DNA from: Bradyrhizobium algeriense
GTDB lineage: Bacteria; Pseudomonadota; Alphaproteobacteria; Rhizobiales; Xanthobacteraceae
DNA: 64,000 nucleotides
Direction: 5' to 3'
Assembly: GCF_003062295.1 (NCBI RefSeq)
Contig: NZ_PYCN01000019.1
Span: 62,001-126,000, forward strand
The notes under the pieces are model-generated. The model was given only the letters and a program-made list of their open reading frames with translations. It did not search any database and was not told where the DNA came from. The translations under genes and the position numbers were made by a program. This document shows, one piece after another, positions 61,235 through 64,000 of the stretch; position 1 is the stretch's first letter; each line of letters starts with the position of its first letter.

Positions 61235-61750
61235 TCAGCGCGTGACAGTCACCATCGTTCCGATCGGTACGCGTTGGTAGAGGTCGGAGATGTCGTCGTT
61301 GAGCATGCGGATGCAACCGTAGGACACGAAGCCACCGACCGAACCCGGCACGTTGGTGCCGTGAATGGCGTATTCGCCGCCGGCCAGCGTCATCGCTGCC
61401 ACGCCCATCGGGTTGCGCGGCGAGCCGCCGGGAATGACGTCGGGCATCTCGGGCTTGTCGCGCCTGACTTCGCTCGGTGGCGACCACGCCGGGTTGAGGT
61501 ACTTGCCGTCGATCCGGGTGGTGCCCGCCCACTGCTTGCCGGCCTTGCCGACGCCGACCGGATAGCGCATGGCGCGGCCGGATTCGAGAACGAGATAGAG
61601 ACGCCGCTCATGGGTCTTCACCACGATCGTGCCCGGCGCGTAGTCGCCGTTGATACCGACCAGTTCCGGCCGCGCTTGCGCGGCTGACGACATCATCACA
61701 ACGCTCATACCAATGGTGGCGGCCAGCGCCACCGCAATTCTCATCAACAT
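61235..61750 (-). CDS. Periplasmic L,D-transpeptidase (YkuD, ErfK/YbiS type)
   Basis: This 171-residue exported enzyme has a signal peptide (IAVALAATIGMSVVMMSSAAQA). The catalytic motif is IHGTNVPGSVGGFVSYGCIRM, with the conserved histidine and the nucleophilic cysteine. The preceding segments RLYLVLESGRAMRYPVGVG and IPGGSPRNPMGVAAM are typical. It forms 3-3 crosslinks in peptidoglycan or anchors outer-membrane proteins. Start ATG 61750 has GGAG upstream; the longer open frame has no signal-like start. Confidence 0.92.
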   Translation of the reverse strand: MLMRIAVALAATIGMSVVMMSSAAQARPELVGINGDYAPGTIVVKTHERRLYLVLESGRAMRYPVGVGKAGKQWAGTTRIDGKYLNPAWSPPSEVRRDKPEMPDVIPGGSPRNPMGVAAMTLAGGEYAIHGTNVPGSVGGFVSYGCIRMLNDDISDLYQRVPIGTMVTVTR

Positions 61751-62140
61751 GCCCAGCTCCAATCCGCCCGGCCAATCAGGGCCCTCAAATGTCCTTTCAA
61801 GCCTTGGCTCAAATCTTGGCTCACGCCTCGACCTAAACCTTGGCGTCTCACCGTCTCGCCCACGCATTTTTAGTTTAGTCGCGCGAATTGACCGGCTGGT
61901 TTCGACGCCGGCCCGCAAAACTGTTTTCGACGGGGGAAACAAGGAAAATGTTCGAAATAAAGTAAATGATTTGAAAACAGCACATGGCAGCGAAAAGCCG
62001 CCTGAGGCGAGCTCGCCACTAACAACCGCGTGAGCGCGACGGGATTGGCGCCACGTCCGGGATTTGCATCCCGGATTGCGTTTCGGATTTCCGGCCCTCG
62101 CCCGGAGGCCCGGGGCGAGAAGCCTGTGCCGGCGGCGGCC
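61751..62140. other. Gene-free interval between acs and the L,D-transpeptidase
   Basis: 390 bases without a supported gene. The part nearest the transpeptidase contains imperfect repeats of 'cttggctcaaat/cttggctcacgc/ccttggcgtctc'. A more AT-rich stretch at 61920-61990 ('ttcgaaataaagtaaatgat') is a plausible promoter region for the minus-strand transpeptidase, although a match to the consensus is not clear. The acs terminator is not obvious. Confidence 0.5.

Positions 62141-64000
<1,860 letters not shown>

Overview
The window is a typical alphaproteobacterial chromosome segment and looks like Bradyrhizobium or a close relative in the Nitrobacteraceae. The evidence is the high GC content, the gene order rho-mnmE-mnmG-rsmG-parA-parB-holA-lptE-leuS, the perfect parS sites, and many intergenic palindromes of the 'tagcccggatggagcgaagcg' kind that I associate with this group. 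The species call is inference; no database could be searched.

Layout. 1-10.9 kb: the partition and tRNA-modification block, with four parS sites around mnmG and inside rsmG, followed by a convergent leuS-lptE-holA operon. 11-22.3 kb: a cache-GGDEF diguanylate cyclase, the PLP-homeostasis protein YggS, a 2-keto-4-pentenoate hydratase-like enzyme, an envelope cluster (L,D-transpeptidase, CenR-like response regulator, stand-alone cyclic-nucleotide-binding protein), then xthA, lolA, ftsK and a DapC-like aminotransferase. 22.5-27 kb: nitrogen sensing and uptake, with two consecutive glnK-amtB pairs on the minus strand and a sigma-54-like promoter before the second pair. 27-36.4 kb: a GYF-domain membrane protein, tesB, a ubiquinone-type hydroxylase, Trm112, a divergent TetR/membrane-protein pair with two clear operators, a MHYT-PAS-GGDEF-EAL protein preceded by a highly hairpinned leader, a LON-domain protein and the CnoX chaperedoxin. 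36.9-46.6 kb: tRNA-Gly, a DUF2235 hydrolase with a membrane region, a PQQ-type dehydrogenase with a dihaem cytochrome c, a ketopantoate reductase, an HCCA isomerase, a MATE transporter, DUF2239 and a GST.

46.7-50.5 kb is the most accessory-looking stretch. It holds a compact cassette of a possible 39-residue peptide, a thermolysin-like gluzincin metalloprotease and a ComEC-like metallo-beta-lactamase-fold protein. It ends against what looks like a truncated serine-hydrolase gene. I regard this as the best candidate for an undescribed system. 50.8-64 kb returns to housekeeping and metabolism: an SDR, gamma-glutamyltransferase, a UMF1-type MFS transporter, rsmB-heparinase-purH, an SdhAF4-like protein, a nuclease, a second L,D-transpeptidase and acs, which runs off the right end.

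Intergenic palindromes are unusually frequent. At least six sequence types are visible. Three otherwise different copies carry the same roughly 40-bp module nested inside one arm. One palindrome lies between parA and parB, one forms the leader of rsmG, and one supplies the stop codon of the UMF1 transporter.
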